A stretch of 64,000 nt of DNA, from the NCBI GenBank assembly GCA_030789695.1, contig CM061138.1:13650214-13714213 (forward strand). The letters are read 5' to 3'. This document shows, one piece after another, positions 1 through 12,038 of this stretch; within the stretch, counting starts at the first letter, position 1, and every line of letters begins with the position of its first letter. The notes under the pieces are model-generated. The model ran no database searches. It was not told where the DNA came from and worked only from the letters and a program-made list of their open reading frames with translations. This DNA comes from Scilla litardierei. Its lineage: Eukaryota > Streptophyta > Magnoliopsida > Asparagales > Asparagaceae. Made by a program: the position numbers and the translations under genes.

Positions 1-309
1 TGAGGAGAGGGTCTAAGCCCATACAAATATTAGAAGAACAATAAGTACAACGATGCTGCGAAAATACGATGCTCCTCGGTGGGGAACTCAGCAGCAAGGG
101 CACTCCTGATCAACCTGCTCAGTCTCTAAGCATACTCCTCTGCAGAAAATCTTTCTGACACCTGACGTATATTTCACAAGAAGAAACAAGGAAATATACG
201 TCAGCGATGGTTGCTCGGCAAGATTTAGAATGTTAAGAAAAGTTGACCCTTGGTAAGGTTTTCAAAATCATTTCATGATTACAATGATTAAGACATAGTG
301 GCGTAAGAA
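1..309. other. Unassigned left edge with a 14-bp perfect inverted repeat
   Basis: No gene is recognised. Bases 162-175 and 191-204 are perfect reverse complements (14 bp) around a 15-base A-rich loop, so the stretch can form a strong hairpin. It lies just upstream of a minisatellite and may belong to the same LTR-like sequence that appears to continue to about 4997. Confidence 0.4.
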
Positions 310-310
310 A

Positions 311-575
311 CATATGGACATAGCAAATGTGGTGTACATAGCAGTAAACTTGGCAAGTGTAGTGTACAAAGCAGTGGACATGACAATCGTAGTGTACAAA
401 GTGCTGAGCATGGCAATCGTAGTGTACAAAGTGGTGAGCATGGTAAGTGTAGTGTGCAAAGCAGTGGCATGTCAAGTGTAGTGTACAGAGTAATAAGCAT
501 GACATGTGTAGTGTGCAAAGTAATAAGCATGGCATGTGTAGTGTGCAAAGTAATAAGCATGGCATTTGTACATGA
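311..575. repeat. Minisatellite, about 8 copies of a 29-30 bp unit
   Basis: A head-to-tail array with the core GTAGTGTACAAAG repeats every 29-30 bp. Copies drift: the later units replace GCAGTG by TAATAA and TACAAAG by TGCAAAG, so two sub-variants are arranged in blocks. Units abut without spacers. Short open frames on the - strand here are repeat by-products and are not called as genes. Confidence 0.85.
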
Positions 576-739
576 GTAAGGTAAGAGGAGCTAGCAGATT
601 ACATGATTCTCAATAGTAATAACAGCAATAAAATGGTGTGTCATTCAATCAAGTGTGTATAGTGACAAGCCCAATGTCTGAGTGGAAAGTACTATAATTG
701 CACTCAAGCCAACGGGAGCTACCCGTGACTTTTTACTTA

Positions 740-1239
740 GGGGCTGTTCTTTTTGTTGAAAGTTGTCCAAGATTCCTAAAAAAACACTGTTGACTGTCCC
801 ATCTTCTTATCTCTCTCAACTTTCTGGTTGCTTGTTCTTTTGCATTCGAAATTGTGAATCACTCAAACGCTGAGGTGGCCGGTTTTTTCAGCAAACAAAC
901 AATCCCCGCAAAATGCAGGGATTACACATGAATCCCAAATTTTGGGGCCCACCACCCCTTCTCTCTCCCTGCCAACTCGGCTGATTGGGTTTGTTTAATA
1001 TTTTTTTTTCAAACAATAAAGATCCGGTGCATAGTTTAATAAGAATTATTTGTTTGTTTTATCAAAAAGTGGACCCCACGTCTTACTTTCTACCTCAACT
1101 TTCAAACCCAAAAGAACACACATACACAAGAAAGTTGATGTGGGTCCCACTACCAACTTTCAAACCCAAATTTCTCTCTCATCAGATTCCACTCTTCTCA
1201 ACTTTCCCAATTTATACTTTCAACCAAAAGAACATGCCC
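740..1239. mobile_element. PIF/Harbinger (Tourist-like) MITE, 500 bp, TSD TTA
   Basis: The left end GGGGCTGTTCTTTTTGTTGA and the inverted right end GGGCATGTTCTTTTGGTTGA form terminal inverted repeats. Both ends are flanked by TTA (737-739 and 1240-1242), the 3-bp TWA duplication known for PIF/Harbinger elements. No transposase is encoded; the inside repeats the subterminal CAACTTTCAAACCCAAA motif. Removing the element joins the flanks into continuous LTR-like sequence. Confidence 0.7.
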
Positions 1240-1242
1240 TTA

Positions 1243-1735
1243 CCGACCCAACCAGGTGTCGGTCAAGTTCATCAATAGAGTGCAATCCAGCATTCGGAAC
1301 TCTACTACATTGGACTATCCCATCCAAGTGTTGTGCTGGAACACGAGCCAGCCTAATCAATTACACAAGTTCACGAATTCAAGATATTCGATACCATCAA
1401 GATGTCACATCAAGGTATTCCAACATGGTATTCTGTCACGGTGTTCCATCACGGTATTCCATCAATACATTCCATTACTATCCATTCAATCAAGTGTGTA
1501 CGAGCATGATGTGAAACATGGTATAAAGCAATACTAGCAATTAAATGTAACGATATTTAAAAAGCTGTAAAATGCACACTTGCATATCATAATATCTCAG
1601 TTTAAACAATTAAATGCAACGGTTATAAAATATGTAAAAAAATATACACTTGTCTGATTCGACGATTTTAGGTGACCAGGTGATCACAGCGAGGGGGTGT
1701 CTATCCATGCATGCACTCCTCTTTGCGTTATTTTG
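1243..1735. other. LTR-like AT-rich sequence, no gene
   Basis: The stretch holds degenerate direct repeats of ATTCCATCA/GGTATTCCA (about 1410-1490) and the string CATTCAATCAAGTGTGTA, which also occurs at about 642-660 on the far side of the MITE. This suggests one repeated element interrupted by the MITE. No coding signal. Confidence 0.35.
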
Positions 1736-2720
1736 CAGGCGGGGCGACGACTGCGGCTCCGGGCGACATCGACTGGCCGTGCGGCGAGGTCTGGGCGGCG
1801 GCGGCGTTGGGCTGGGGAATGGAGGAGTTCGTGGGCGTGCGTGGCGGCGCAATTGTCGATGGGGGCAGAGTTGCGAGGGCTGCGGTGAGCCGCTGTTGGT
1901 GGGCCTGGGGGCTTGGAGCGAATCGGAGGAGAGGTGGGGGACTGGGCGGAGTTATGGGTCGAGGGGGATGCTGGCGGTGCGGGAGACGGCTGGCGGTCGG
2001 AGGTCGGGTGGTCTGCGGGAAGCGAGAGAGGGTGGCGGTGATGTGTGTCCGCCGCCACGGAAGGCGGTGAAACAGGGGAGAGGCAGGGGAGGTGAAGAGC
2101 GGGCTTGGAGGCGGGGAGCTGGGCTTGCGGGCTTGGCGAGAGATCGTCGGAGGGGAGGCGACTTCGAAGGACTTGGGGAAGTCGGAGAGGGGCTGTGCGG
2201 CTGTGGTGCTGGGTGGATGAACAAGGAGAGGGCTGCTCGATGGTGCTTTGTTCGCTGGGGAGACGACGACCTGGGGTTCGCTGGTCAATGGGAGGAGAGA
2301 ATCGGTGGGGGAGGCATTGAGATGAGAGGAGGCAGGCCTGGCGGTGATGGCGAGGAGAGAGGAGGGGGTCTGCGGGTTTGGGCTGTCGGAGGGTGGTGTT
2401 GGAGGGCGAGGCGAGGCGAGAGGCGCGTCGGTGGCGAGAGGGGAGGCGCAGGGTTCCGGTGTCGAATGGGGCAAGCTTGGCGTTGTCGGCGTGAAGGCGG
2501 TAGGGCGACATCGGCTTGGAGGTTCGACGACAAGTTTGGGGTGTTGCGGCGACGGGTAAAGAAGGGTTGGAGGTCACTATGGGTTGCAGGTGGGAAGAAC
2601 GGGAGGTGTCGGAGTTGGGAAAATCTGAGGTGTTATGGAGATAGAGAGGGGGAGGCAATCTGCGGGGTTGTGTGGGCTGCGGAGGAGACTTGGCTTGGGT
2701 TCGGTGAGAGGAGATGGGAG
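1736..2720. other. GC-rich, purine-skewed island, probably repeat-derived
   Basis: About 1 kb of very GC-rich sequence with G and A strongly favoured on the + strand, standing in AT-rich DNA. Long open frames exist on both strands (for example 1650-2735 + and 1684-2658 -), but all are low-complexity (Gly/Arg/Glu-rich or Pro/Ser-rich), no domain is recognisable, and absence of stops is expected at this GC content. The borders are sharp. It most resembles the GC-rich part of a large plant LTR or a captured exon or UTR inside a transposon. Not annotated as a gene. Confidence 0.4.
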
Positions 2721-2929
2721 GTGGGCTCTTGGTGATCGGGGGCTTCGGAGGAAGGGGCTATCGAAGTTTGCATGGGTTGCTTTTGAAGAGGAATGTGTTT
2801 TATTTTATGAAAGTGAGAAAGCTGCAGGGTTCCTTTTGTAGGGGAGAGGGTGACAGGGAGAGAGGGGACGTGGGAGAGAGGGGACGTGCCGTGGGTGATG
2901 GGGTTTGTTGAAGGTGAAAGTGGGGGCTA

Positions 2930-3480
2930 GTTAGGATTTATATAATTTAGTTGGGTAAAAAGATAACGATTAGAGTAACTAATTAAAGATATTAGATTTA
3001 ATTTATTATTAAGGGAATAACTTAATTAAGATATTAAAATTGTTAAGATAATTAAGCTAATTAAGATATTCGATTATGAAATACTATTAGATTAAGGTAT
3101 CAACCTGATTAAGGCATGATTTGTTTTAGGGAAAATCAATTTAGTTAAGATTATTGGATAAGATTTGGTTTAGTAAATAATCTAGTCAAGATATTTAAAT
3201 ATATTAGGATTTCTTAAATCTTATTATGATTTAATATCATATACAAGATGTGATTGGATTTAAGGAAATATATTTAGTTAAGGCTGTTTAGGATCTGATT
3301 TGGTCAATAATTGGTCATGTTAAGATATTTTTAATTATGGAAATAGATTTGATCACACATGAATTGGAAATCAGTTTGATTCAGATTTGGTTTGATAAGG
3401 TCTGATTCAGTAAAATCAATATAGTTAAGATTGGATTTAAGGAATCAATTAAGGTAATCAGGATTTAGGAGAATTTATAT
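2930..3480. repeat. AT-rich tract of degenerate TTAAGATATT repeats
   Basis: Variants of ATTAAGATATT and TTAGTTAAGAT recur irregularly over about 550 bp. Such tracts occur inside long LTRs of plant Ty3/gypsy elements. There is no coding potential. Confidence 0.5.
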
Positions 3481-4997
3481 AATTAAGATCTTTATGATCC
3501 CGTCCCTGCAATCAACGTCAACCACAAGTTAAAGAAGGTAAAAACGCGATCGTTAAATCGTGTGCTCGAGCTATGATAATAATAATAATAATAAATAAAG
3601 TCATATATTAATACTCTAATGAATCACTATACTAATTGAATACGCACGAAAACGTATATACAGAAACAGGCCGTTACACATATACTATATTGTTTGGATG
3701 GTTCATATATCACTTGAATGCATATACTCCTTAAGTATATAGACTAGTCATCGTGTGCCTTTGGGGTTGCTTGAGAGACTCTGTCTCATTCTTTCACATG
3801 TGATATGATATTTGCCAAGTAATTCATGTAATAAAACTTTAAAAACAACAATAGAGTAATAATATGCCCTCCACAGAAGGATTGACATGCTCTTGTTACA
3901 TAGTTCTTATACACTGAGTGCTATTACACTAGTTACACCTCTCTGGACATCGATGCATGACCTTGAGCTTTACTCATTATTTATACACTATACTTGTTTA
4001 TACAGATTCACTGGGGTTGGGGTAAATTACTGTCTCAGAGGGTGCGGGAGCGACGATGGATTTTATTATATCTGTTTTTTATTTTCAGTTATGGAAGTGG
4101 GGTTTTCTGCTGTATTCGTGTTTTTCACTTCCAGTTATGTAAATGAGGTTTTACTACTGTATCCATGTTTTTCGCTACCTGTGCCAGGAGTGGATTTATA
4201 CTACCAGACCCGTGTTTTTACCCGAATTGCACATCGTATCCTTAGACATGAGTCACAATACTAGTATAAGTTTCCTGATCTACCTGCCCAGTCAAATAGA
4301 TATATTAGTACAACAGTAATAATTCATGGCATGCTTTGTTTTACTGTTTAACCATTGCTGCTTTTATTATTATACTTATGATGCTAGTTGATCATTGCTA
4401 TCTTTCTTGTCACATTTATCTTGCTAGTTAGTTATTTCCATCCTTATTGCCATGCTATTCTTTTCAGATTAACATATTTTACATGTATGGCACATGTATG
4501 TCACTGATCTCTTGATATTGTAGTTTTTGAAATATACAGCTAACCTAGCGGTTGTTGTTGCTACCGTTAGGTTGTCGAGCAGATTCCTCGAGAAGGGAGC
4601 TGTGTTCATGGACTTTGTTATTGCTACTGTTAGGTTATGGAGTAGATTCCTCGAGAAGAGAGCAGTGTTCATGGACTTCTGGTTTTAGATCAGTTTCAGG
4701 GTTTTGTGTGATACCAGGTGACAAGTTTTTTCTCTTTTGCTTATATCCTATTTCGTCCTTTTATTTCCTTCTTTTGTGACATATCCCTGTCAGATAGTTA
4801 TACTATCATGATGATCTTAGAATTGCATACGCTTTTACTTACTGTTGCTTATTAGTAATTAGAAGCAGACGAACCTAGTTATATTCTAGATGCGTTCGCA
4901 TTTGGGTTGAAAAGAAGGGATTCTTAGTAGGCTGAGGTGTGTGTGCATGCTTGTTACCTTTGCTTCCCTTGGTATTTTTGGGAATCGGGGCGTGACA
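3481..4997 (+). mobile_element. Probable right part of a Ty3/gypsy-type LTR
   Basis: The block ends in GGGGCGTGACA (4987-4997), the usual right terminus of gypsy LTRs that begin TGTCACGCCCC. It contains a diverged direct repeat (about 4545-4612 and 4613-4675, each with GATTCCTCGAGAAG and GTGTTCATGGACTT). I did not find the matching left LTR end or an internal domain, so this is either a large solo LTR reaching back towards the window edge or a truncated copy. The 125-residue frame at 3887-4264 shows no known domain. Confidence 0.35.
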
Positions 4998-6145
4998 TTA
5001 AATTTTGCTAATCCATATCTTAACCAATTACTAAACAACATCGAATAGTTCTTCAACTTAAAGTTTTCACATCATCTATTAAGTTGAAGTATATTATAAC
5101 TTGATATACGCATCAAAATCATTTAACTACCATTGAAATACATAATTGGGTAGAACAAAAGATGACCCTACACAGCATATTCCTCGGTCTTAATTCTTGA
5201 ATTTAAGGGAGACTAAAAAAACTTGAAAACCACTATTAAGTACTACCATAAGTCCACGTTTAGTCGAAAAGGTTTTATTATGCTGGAGAGTCTGGTCCAC
5301 TCATCTGATCAACAGAAAAGAGTTAAAACAATATTTTGTTTAAATGTGATATTCAGTGAAGCGATCGACTTAATCCCATGACAATTAGCATTCGTGATCA
5401 TTGTACTGTTTCAGAATTTCAGGTTGTGCATGACAGATGTAATGTGGTATATACCAAGGTTAGAGGTTTCGGATGATATCGAGATGTTTCTGTTCTGTAT
5501 CGATTCCAATATGGACTGGTACAAAACTAGTCTTTGATCTTGGTTTTGAACAAAAACCTTAAAAATATTTAAAAAATCTAATCAAAATTGTATATGATAA
5601 GATGATTTGAGCATAAATTCTCAAGAAATTTGAGTGAAAACAAACAAATAGTAATGGAAATGAAAAAAAAATTCACACCATTGTTGTCACTTAAAAAATA
5701 GCAATCGAGAGATTACCCGGCACAAAGGAAGAGGCCATCACCATTTGATCTCACTGCTTCAATCTTGTCATTATCGACGCTTCGATCTCGTCATTGCTTC
5801 CATCTTGCCACCACCACCTCGATCTTACCAGCTGAAGAGTAAGGTCCGAGAGAAATCAAAGCTATGAGTAGGGGATATATACATAAATTATTAGTGGGTT
5901 ATCATGTTAGGGTTGTGTGTTTAGGTTAGTGTTATATGTTTGTAAATAGGTGCATTGGATATAACTGGTTATGGGTTTGGGTTTGGATTTGAAGTTGGAT
6001 TGAGAAAATGCATTGATAGTTTGTGTTATAGGTTTGGAGTTGGATTTAAGTTAGAGATTGGGTTATTAGAAATTGCTAGAAATGCATTTTCATAATTTCA
6101 TACAAGTGTGTGTGTGTGTGTGTGTGTATGTACATACATATAAAC
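4998..6145. other. No gene recognised
   Basis: AT-rich sequence. A short CT-rich segment at about 5730-5850 repeats ATCTTGCCA/ATCTCGTCA words. A (GT)n microsatellite lies at about 6109-6128. Nothing else can be supported. Confidence 0.5.
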
Positions 6146-6149
6146 ATAT

Positions 6150-6520
6150 ATAGGGCGATTTACAGGTGCGAAAATAAGGCTTTTCGCACCGTGCGAAAAG
6201 AATATTATGATTTTTTTAGAATTCTTTTCAAAAATTATTTTTTATGTTGAATCCATACAATTATATACTCCAGGGAAAATAATGGGTGAATCCAAGGGGG
6301 ATTTGAGCGCACATCTACTCGTTACAAAATTAACGGTTTTAGAACATGCAAATTTGTGGAAATGCCTTGATCGAAGGACACATCATATTATTTTTCAACC
6401 ATTATTTTTTGAGAGGTGTATAACAACATAAAATGAGGGTGAAAAAAATTTGAATTTTTTTTCAAAAAAAGATAAACTTTTCGCACCGTGCGAAATGTTT
6501 GCAATGGAAGATTTACATAT
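6150..6520. mobile_element. Small non-coding element with paired CGCACCGTGCG palindromes
   Basis: The near-palindrome TTTTCGCACCGTGCGAAAA occurs at 6181-6199 and again at about 6478-6495, about 300 bp apart, and the motif GATTTACA lies near both outer edges. Flanks are TA-rich. This looks like a MITE, but no convincing target duplication could be fixed, so family and borders are uncertain. The 74-residue frame inside has no recognisable homologue. Confidence 0.4.
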
Positions 6521-6756
6521 ATATATATAATAGAAATAAATCTAAAACCAAAAACTTAAAAAAACCAACAAAACCAACAAAACTTGTCAAAACTACATTT
6601 TAAAGGGTCCGAAATAGAAACTAAAGCTGAGTTCTCAAACTTTAGTCTATGCACATAAATGTTCAAGTATATATCATCAACTAACGAAGTACACAAAGAA
6701 TCCTGAAAGTCGTTATGAGCTTCATCAAAATTTAGTCACAGCCCTAAATATACAGT

Positions 6757-8067
6757 CAAGGGCGGAGGCAAAGGAGGGCTTGCGGGGGGCCATTGCCCCC
6801 TAAGATTTTTTTTAAAACCCCAATTATGCCACCCCATAGATTTGATCTTCACATAGATTGAATCGGACGAAGAAGATGGTGGGGCTATGTTTTCGGTCGA
6901 GAGCTTGCCAGTGGCTCCGGAGAGTTCTGAGAAGGTACCGGCGCTGGGAGGGGCCTTGAGATCGGTATCATTGGATCATACGATTGTGATTAGGGTTGAT
7001 GAGGAGAAAGAGGGAAGTTCATCGAACAGTGCGAATTGTTCAAATGATGAGGGTTTTGAGTAGGGACAGTGAAAGCACAAGGGGTTTCTTGTTCTCAAGA
7101 TCGGGGAGAGCAAGGAGCAGCTCTGCTCGCAGCTTTTTCTTTCTTGTATACAGTGGGGGTATCTTGTGAATTTTGAACAGTTGTCCAAGCAAGATAAAGG
7201 AATAAACTTTTGCAGAGAAAGAACTTCTACTGCTGAAAAGGGTTAGGTTTGATTCTTAACAATGTTTTATTTTCTTGTTGTGGATTAGATCGGTCACTGT
7301 AACAATGCATTGCTTTGTTTTGTATTCTCAATTATACTAAATGATTATTGACTGTAAGTTTTAGATCAATGAGATACTTTTGTTTCTACTTCTGGTTTTT
7401 AAAACCCAACCCTTGTGTGATGGATTTTCAAATTGGAAGAAAGATGGATTTGATCTTCACATTGCAAAGCCTAATAATGATCACAATGTAGCTGGGATAA
7501 ATGTGAGAATTTAATGAACGAAACCTTTTTTATCTAAGTAGATACAAAAGAGTCAAAATGATTATCAAACTCGATTGAATGATTCAATAGAGTATGCCTT
7601 TTTTTATTGCACCAAGAGCTTCCTTTTCGTGGACACGATGAATGTGAAAGTTGAAGCAAACAAGAAAATTATTTAGAGCTCTTGAGGTTTCTTTCTAGAA
7701 ATAATGAAGATATTAAACGAGTTACTTTTAGTCAAGCGCATGGTCACAATAAATTGACCTCTCCAGATATTCAAAAGGACTTCACTTGTTGGGGCATTTG
7801 CATAATGAGGGGTTTTTTTTTGTAGATATATGATGACATGGATTTACATTTTGCAAAATTACAGTTATTATCAAAAAAGTGGATATGAAGTTAACGATGT
7901 GTATTTTGTTCTGTTCTAGATGGAATATATTATAATAGGAAGTACTTAATAAATTTAATGTGTATTAATAGATGACTTTTGCTTATAGGTTTTTATTGAA
8001 CGTAAAAATGTTTTTGTATTAGCTTATAATTTGTTCACTAAATGAAAATTTCCTGGCGCTGCCACTG
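6757..8067 (+). mobile_element. hAT element with imperfect 8-bp TSD
   Basis: The left end CAAGGGCGGAGGCAAAGG and the inverted right end CAGTGGCAGCGCCAGGAA are variants of the CAGKGGCGGAGCCAGG terminus typical of plant hAT transposons. Flanking octamers TATACAGT (6749-6756) and TATTGAGT (8068-8075) match at six of eight positions, as expected for an aged 8-bp hAT duplication. The inside carries a decayed transposase-like reading frame. Confidence 0.65.
6865..7800 (+). pseudogene. Decayed hAT transposase-like gene (DUF4371 / TTF-type zinc finger protein)
   Basis: This + strand relic lies wholly inside the hAT element. An N-terminal open piece ends at a TAG just after the residues NDEGFE (about 6860-7062). 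Further on, fragments in shifting frames read FSNWKKDGFDLH (about 7425) and, near 7610-7660, a block equivalent to the LPFRGHDE signature of plant hAT-related DUF4371 proteins, followed by a piece resembling LTSPDIQKD (about 7755-7785). Several stops and frameshifts separate the blocks, so no active transposase can be made. Family assignment rests on these short motifs recalled from the family; an alignment of the three-frame translation to DUF4371 would settle it. Confidence 0.55.
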
Positions 8068-8075
8068 TATTGAGT

Positions 8076-9751
8076 TGATTGATATTGTTATAGCAGATAT
8101 TGTTATGGTTATGCAATCAGCAAATGTAAGGAGCTTGGGTTTGTGTGCGCATTCACTGGGAATTATCCTACCAGTTTCTATGTTGTGGATGGAGTTTATG
8201 TGAGAATTAACTTTTGTGATTTCTTTGACAAGCAGTATTGTCAAAGAAAAGATGCTAGTCAAAATGTTTTCAACTCCGTATGTTATTTGTTGGTAGACGT
8301 CCCATGAAGTATTGACGCATCTGGAACTTTTTTCATATAATTGAAATTACTCCCAACTTTTGGTGATAACGATAATTATGATGAGTTAATTAAAGGAGAA
8401 ATGGTTTGGAATGTATCTGAACTATTCAGTTCCCATATGAGGTCTCCATATGACACTGACATTACTAACATTTTTATTATAAGGATTGTTTGGGGCAATT
8501 GAAATATACTGTTTTCAATGATGTAATAGATGCCACTATAATGATTCAATATATGTGAAAACAAAATTACATTCAAGGCTCAATATGTGCATCGACTCGT
8601 TGATTATAGATAATTTCAATTTGGATGAACGAGCAATCTTGTGTTGAAGTCATCGAAGGATACTTAAAAGAGGTTATATAGTACCTGTTCCTCTAAGTTC
8701 TCCATTGAAGATTAAGTGTCATGTAATGAGCATCCATAGAGAATATGTTGTTGTTGGCTCTATAACCTTTCTAGTTTGATTGCCTAGATCTGTAACTAAA
8801 TGAGTCGGAAGCGAGATCAAAGTGGCATAGCATGGTCATGAAAGCATGCAAAAGACAACCTGATTTTTCAAGGCACATAATTCTGTAGTTAATAATTTTA
8901 ATAACTTAGAATTTCATTATTTTCTTTTAGAGAACAACTTAGACTTTCTTAATGGCAATCAATTAGTCGTTCATTAATGCTGCACACATGCATAGACATA
9001 GGAAGGAAAGGAAAAATATATATCATTGCATGTCCTTATATACTTATCTTTTCATTTTATGATAGAAGGTTAAGAAAAAAACTATAACATGTCAATTTTT
9101 TAATGCTGATATTGAGGATCTCATATCTATTTATCTTAAAATTGTTGTAAAAATATTCCTTTGCAATAGACTAATTTTAGTACAATTGCATGTGAGTTGG
9201 GTGAGATATTTAACCCTTTAAACATAGAATATAGTACATATGTCCAGAAATAGGTTATGTTTTTAAATGTGTATCTTTCGTCATCATTAACACTTCAGAG
9301 AAAGGATAAAAATAAAAGAAAATACCAAGCTTATGCACCCAAATGTGTTTTATAAAAATTATAAAAGGGATCAATATGTTTTTCATTTTTTATTATATGC
9401 ATTGCTAATTTTCTTTTGCTGTATGCTTCTTGCTAAAGGTCCGCTCTCTTCCATGATCATTGAAGACTTATGAAGCACAAATGATACTATATCTTCTAGC
9501 CATCAATATTATCCATCTTGCTTTGATGCTTTTTTGCATCATGTGTAGTCTACTACTCTTATTCTTATTCTCTTGTCATGATTGCCTCCAAGCAATCGTC
9601 CGCATTTAGCATGTGTTGGATCTTTTTCTAAAACTCATAATTGTCACCGTCAAATTTCAGCCCTTTGAGGATTTCGACGACAATAGATCAAGATGCCATT
9701 AGAGGGTTATATTGAGAAAAAAGTTTAATTAGGTTCTCAATTGTAAAATGA
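8076..9751. other. No gene recognised
   Basis: AT-rich sequence with stops in all frames. Nothing beyond scattered short repeats was seen. Confidence 0.5.
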
Positions 9752-9756
9752 CATGT

Positions 9757-10080
9757 TGATGCAGCTTGGATTTTGGCCCATGGGCATTTTAGTAAATTGA
9801 AATTTTTTGTAATGCTTTTCTATTTAAAGCCTTGAGCCGGCCATAATGGGGTTCATGCGAGATTTGTGAAGAAAACCCTCTAGTTTATCTCTTTAGTATA
9901 TTTCTTAGATAAATTGTATTAGGATTTTTTCTTCCCGTACATTAATCCATAGTTAATTGTTCTATCGATTTGTAGTAGTTATTTAGCAAGTAGTTGATTT
10001 GTAGTAATGATTTGATAATTTCAAATCTGAAATATTAATAAAAATCCCCTTTTTATCACTAGCCCTAGTGGATCGCATGA
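9757..10080 (+). repeat. 5' LTR of the gag-only element
   Basis: Near-identical to 12039-12361. It starts TGATGC; the terminal CA has mutated to GA. The primer binding site begins two bases downstream. Confidence 0.88.
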
Positions 10081-10103
10081 ATTGGTACCAGATCACTAGA
10101 TCC

Positions 10104-11990
10104 ATGACGAACACGAGATCTAAGGAGCGGATTGATTTGTTGGAAGAGAAGATGGAGAAGTTTGAGAGCAAAATTGAAAAAGAACTCCAAGAGGTAAGGA
10201 AGGAAGCGACATAACAATTGGATCGGCGCTTCGCGCAATTTATGGAGTTCATGCAACAAAACGTGACAGCAACAAATTAAAGCATAGCGGCTCTTGGAGA
10301 AAAGCTAGATGCGAGTATAAAGGCGCAATCTTTGGTGAAGGGGAAGGAGAAAGATGATATATTTGAAGAGGGACTCCTTGCCGACGCCTTGCGGAAGACA
10401 AAGAGGAGGCCGAGAGGGAGGACCATCAGATCGATGGCTTCCATACACTCTAGCAGCACTGTATGACAGATTCGGAGGGCCCGCCCGACCACCTCTCCAC
10501 CTCTGGGAGGTGCGCCGAAGCCCGGGGGTGCCGACTGATCCCCTCGGCAGCAAGGGGGCCCGACAAATCTGCTGGGAGGCCGACAGGCCCCGCTAGCCCA
10601 AACCGGGGCCCCGTCAGACCCAGCCATAGCAAGCAGAGGCCCGTCGACCCAAATCTGGGGTCGGCAAGCCGCGTCGCCCTAGTTGGAGGGGCCGTCGATC
10701 GCCCCCTAGTTTCCTGAGGGGCCGACGGCCCAAAAGGTGGCCGATAGGCCTCGCCCCCTTTCTAGAGACCCTGTGGGCCCAGTATGGGGCCTGACAGAGG
10801 CAGCCACCGCCGTTTCAGCCGTAGAATGGGACCGATGGAGCTTTTCAGCCACCCAGAGCACATCAGCAATTTTTTGGAGGACCGATAACTTTTCCACCGC
10901 CTTTTAGAGGATTACAGGAGATTGGAGGGGGCATCAGGGTCCCCACAGAGCACCCCAGGAGAGCTACAGACGACGGCGACGGCATGTAGACGATTAGGAT
11001 GGTGGAGCAGCTTGGGGTGACATGTCGTGTGGGATGGTGCAGATGGAGAAGCTCGAAATCCAGCCGCATGGTATGTGCATAAGGGACCACATCTATTTCA
11101 GTAAAGACGCCATGAACATCCACATGAGAGGAGGATTTGCTAGGGAGAATTGGGTGAGGAAGCTGAAGATGCCCGTTTTCAAGGGAGAGGATCCCAATGG
11201 CTGGTTGTACCATGTGGAGAGGTATTTTGACGTGTGGATGGTACAGAAGGAGGACTGGCTCAGGACAACGTGAGTCTGCTTGGAGGGAGAGACACTGGGG
11301 TGGTTCAAATGGGCACAACAGCAGAGGCCTTTCTGTACTTGGGAGGAGTTCATCATCCTCTTGCTGGAGCGTTTCAGAGAGGTACATGCTGGAGATGTTT
11401 TTGAGAAATTGTATACTCTGAGGTAGGATGTTACGGTACAGGATTACATTAAGAAGTTTGAGGTGCTGTCTAGTAGAGTTCGTAGGGGTGTCGGTGGAAT
11501 CTTTGGGTGTGTGTTTCATGAAGGGGTTGAAACACACCATTAAATCTGAGCTAAGGATCCAGAAGACTGCATATCTGCGAAAGAGGATGAATCTGACGAG
11601 AATGGTGGAGGATCATCAAGACTCAGAGAGGAGGGCCCACGGAGCGTGGGGAGACTCCTCTTTTCGGGGGCATGATCCTGTAGGGGGACAGAAGACGGCC
11701 ACAGGGGGAGCAGCAGCCACAGATGGGGCATCGGCCAACAAGGAGAAGAGGGTGAAGCCACGACCTGGAGAACAGACACGGATGATGACGGAGGCAGAGA
11801 TTCGTGACAAGCGGGTCAAAGGTCTGTGTTTCAAATGCGACGAGAAGTTTACTCCAGGACACTGGTGCGGTGACCGTACTCTTCAAATACTCATAGTGAA
11901 TGCCGATGAAGATGATGGAGAGGACGTGGTAATGCTGGAAGCTGGTGAGGAAGAGGAACATGAGCACCTGCAAGTAGACCATCCACACAC
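10104..11990 (+). pseudogene. Degenerate Ty3/gypsy Gag of the gag-only element
   Basis: The frame opens at 10104 with a basic then coiled-coil N terminus (MTNTRSKERIDLLEEKMEKF) and meets a stop at 10212-10214. After a GC-rich stretch (about 10390-10800) full of GGCC/CCGA words, the conserved Gag core follows at about 11150-11480, with residues like KLKMPVFKGEDPNGWLYHVE, a Trp-Phe block and an LLERFRE block, interrupted by stops near 11271 and 11420. A CCHC-like zinc knuckle, CFKCDEKFTPGHWC, lies at about 11830-11870 and an acidic tail follows. The order N-terminal coil, Gag core, knuckle is that of Ty3/gypsy Gag. Internal stops and frame changes mean this copy cannot encode full-length Gag. 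Confidence 0.8.
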
Positions 11991-12038
11991 TTCACGCACC
12001 ACCTTGAGGACAATGTGGGTTTTTCGGGGGCGGAGTAA

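Noticed and set aside
311..575. CRISPR-like regular array
   Set aside because: Units are contiguous, degenerate and without unique spacers, in a plant genome; a minisatellite.
1650..2735. 361-residue open frame on the + strand (and 324 residues on the -)
   Set aside because: Low-complexity Gly/Arg and Pro/Ser translations in a GC-rich island; open on both strands, no domain, no splice-consistent context.
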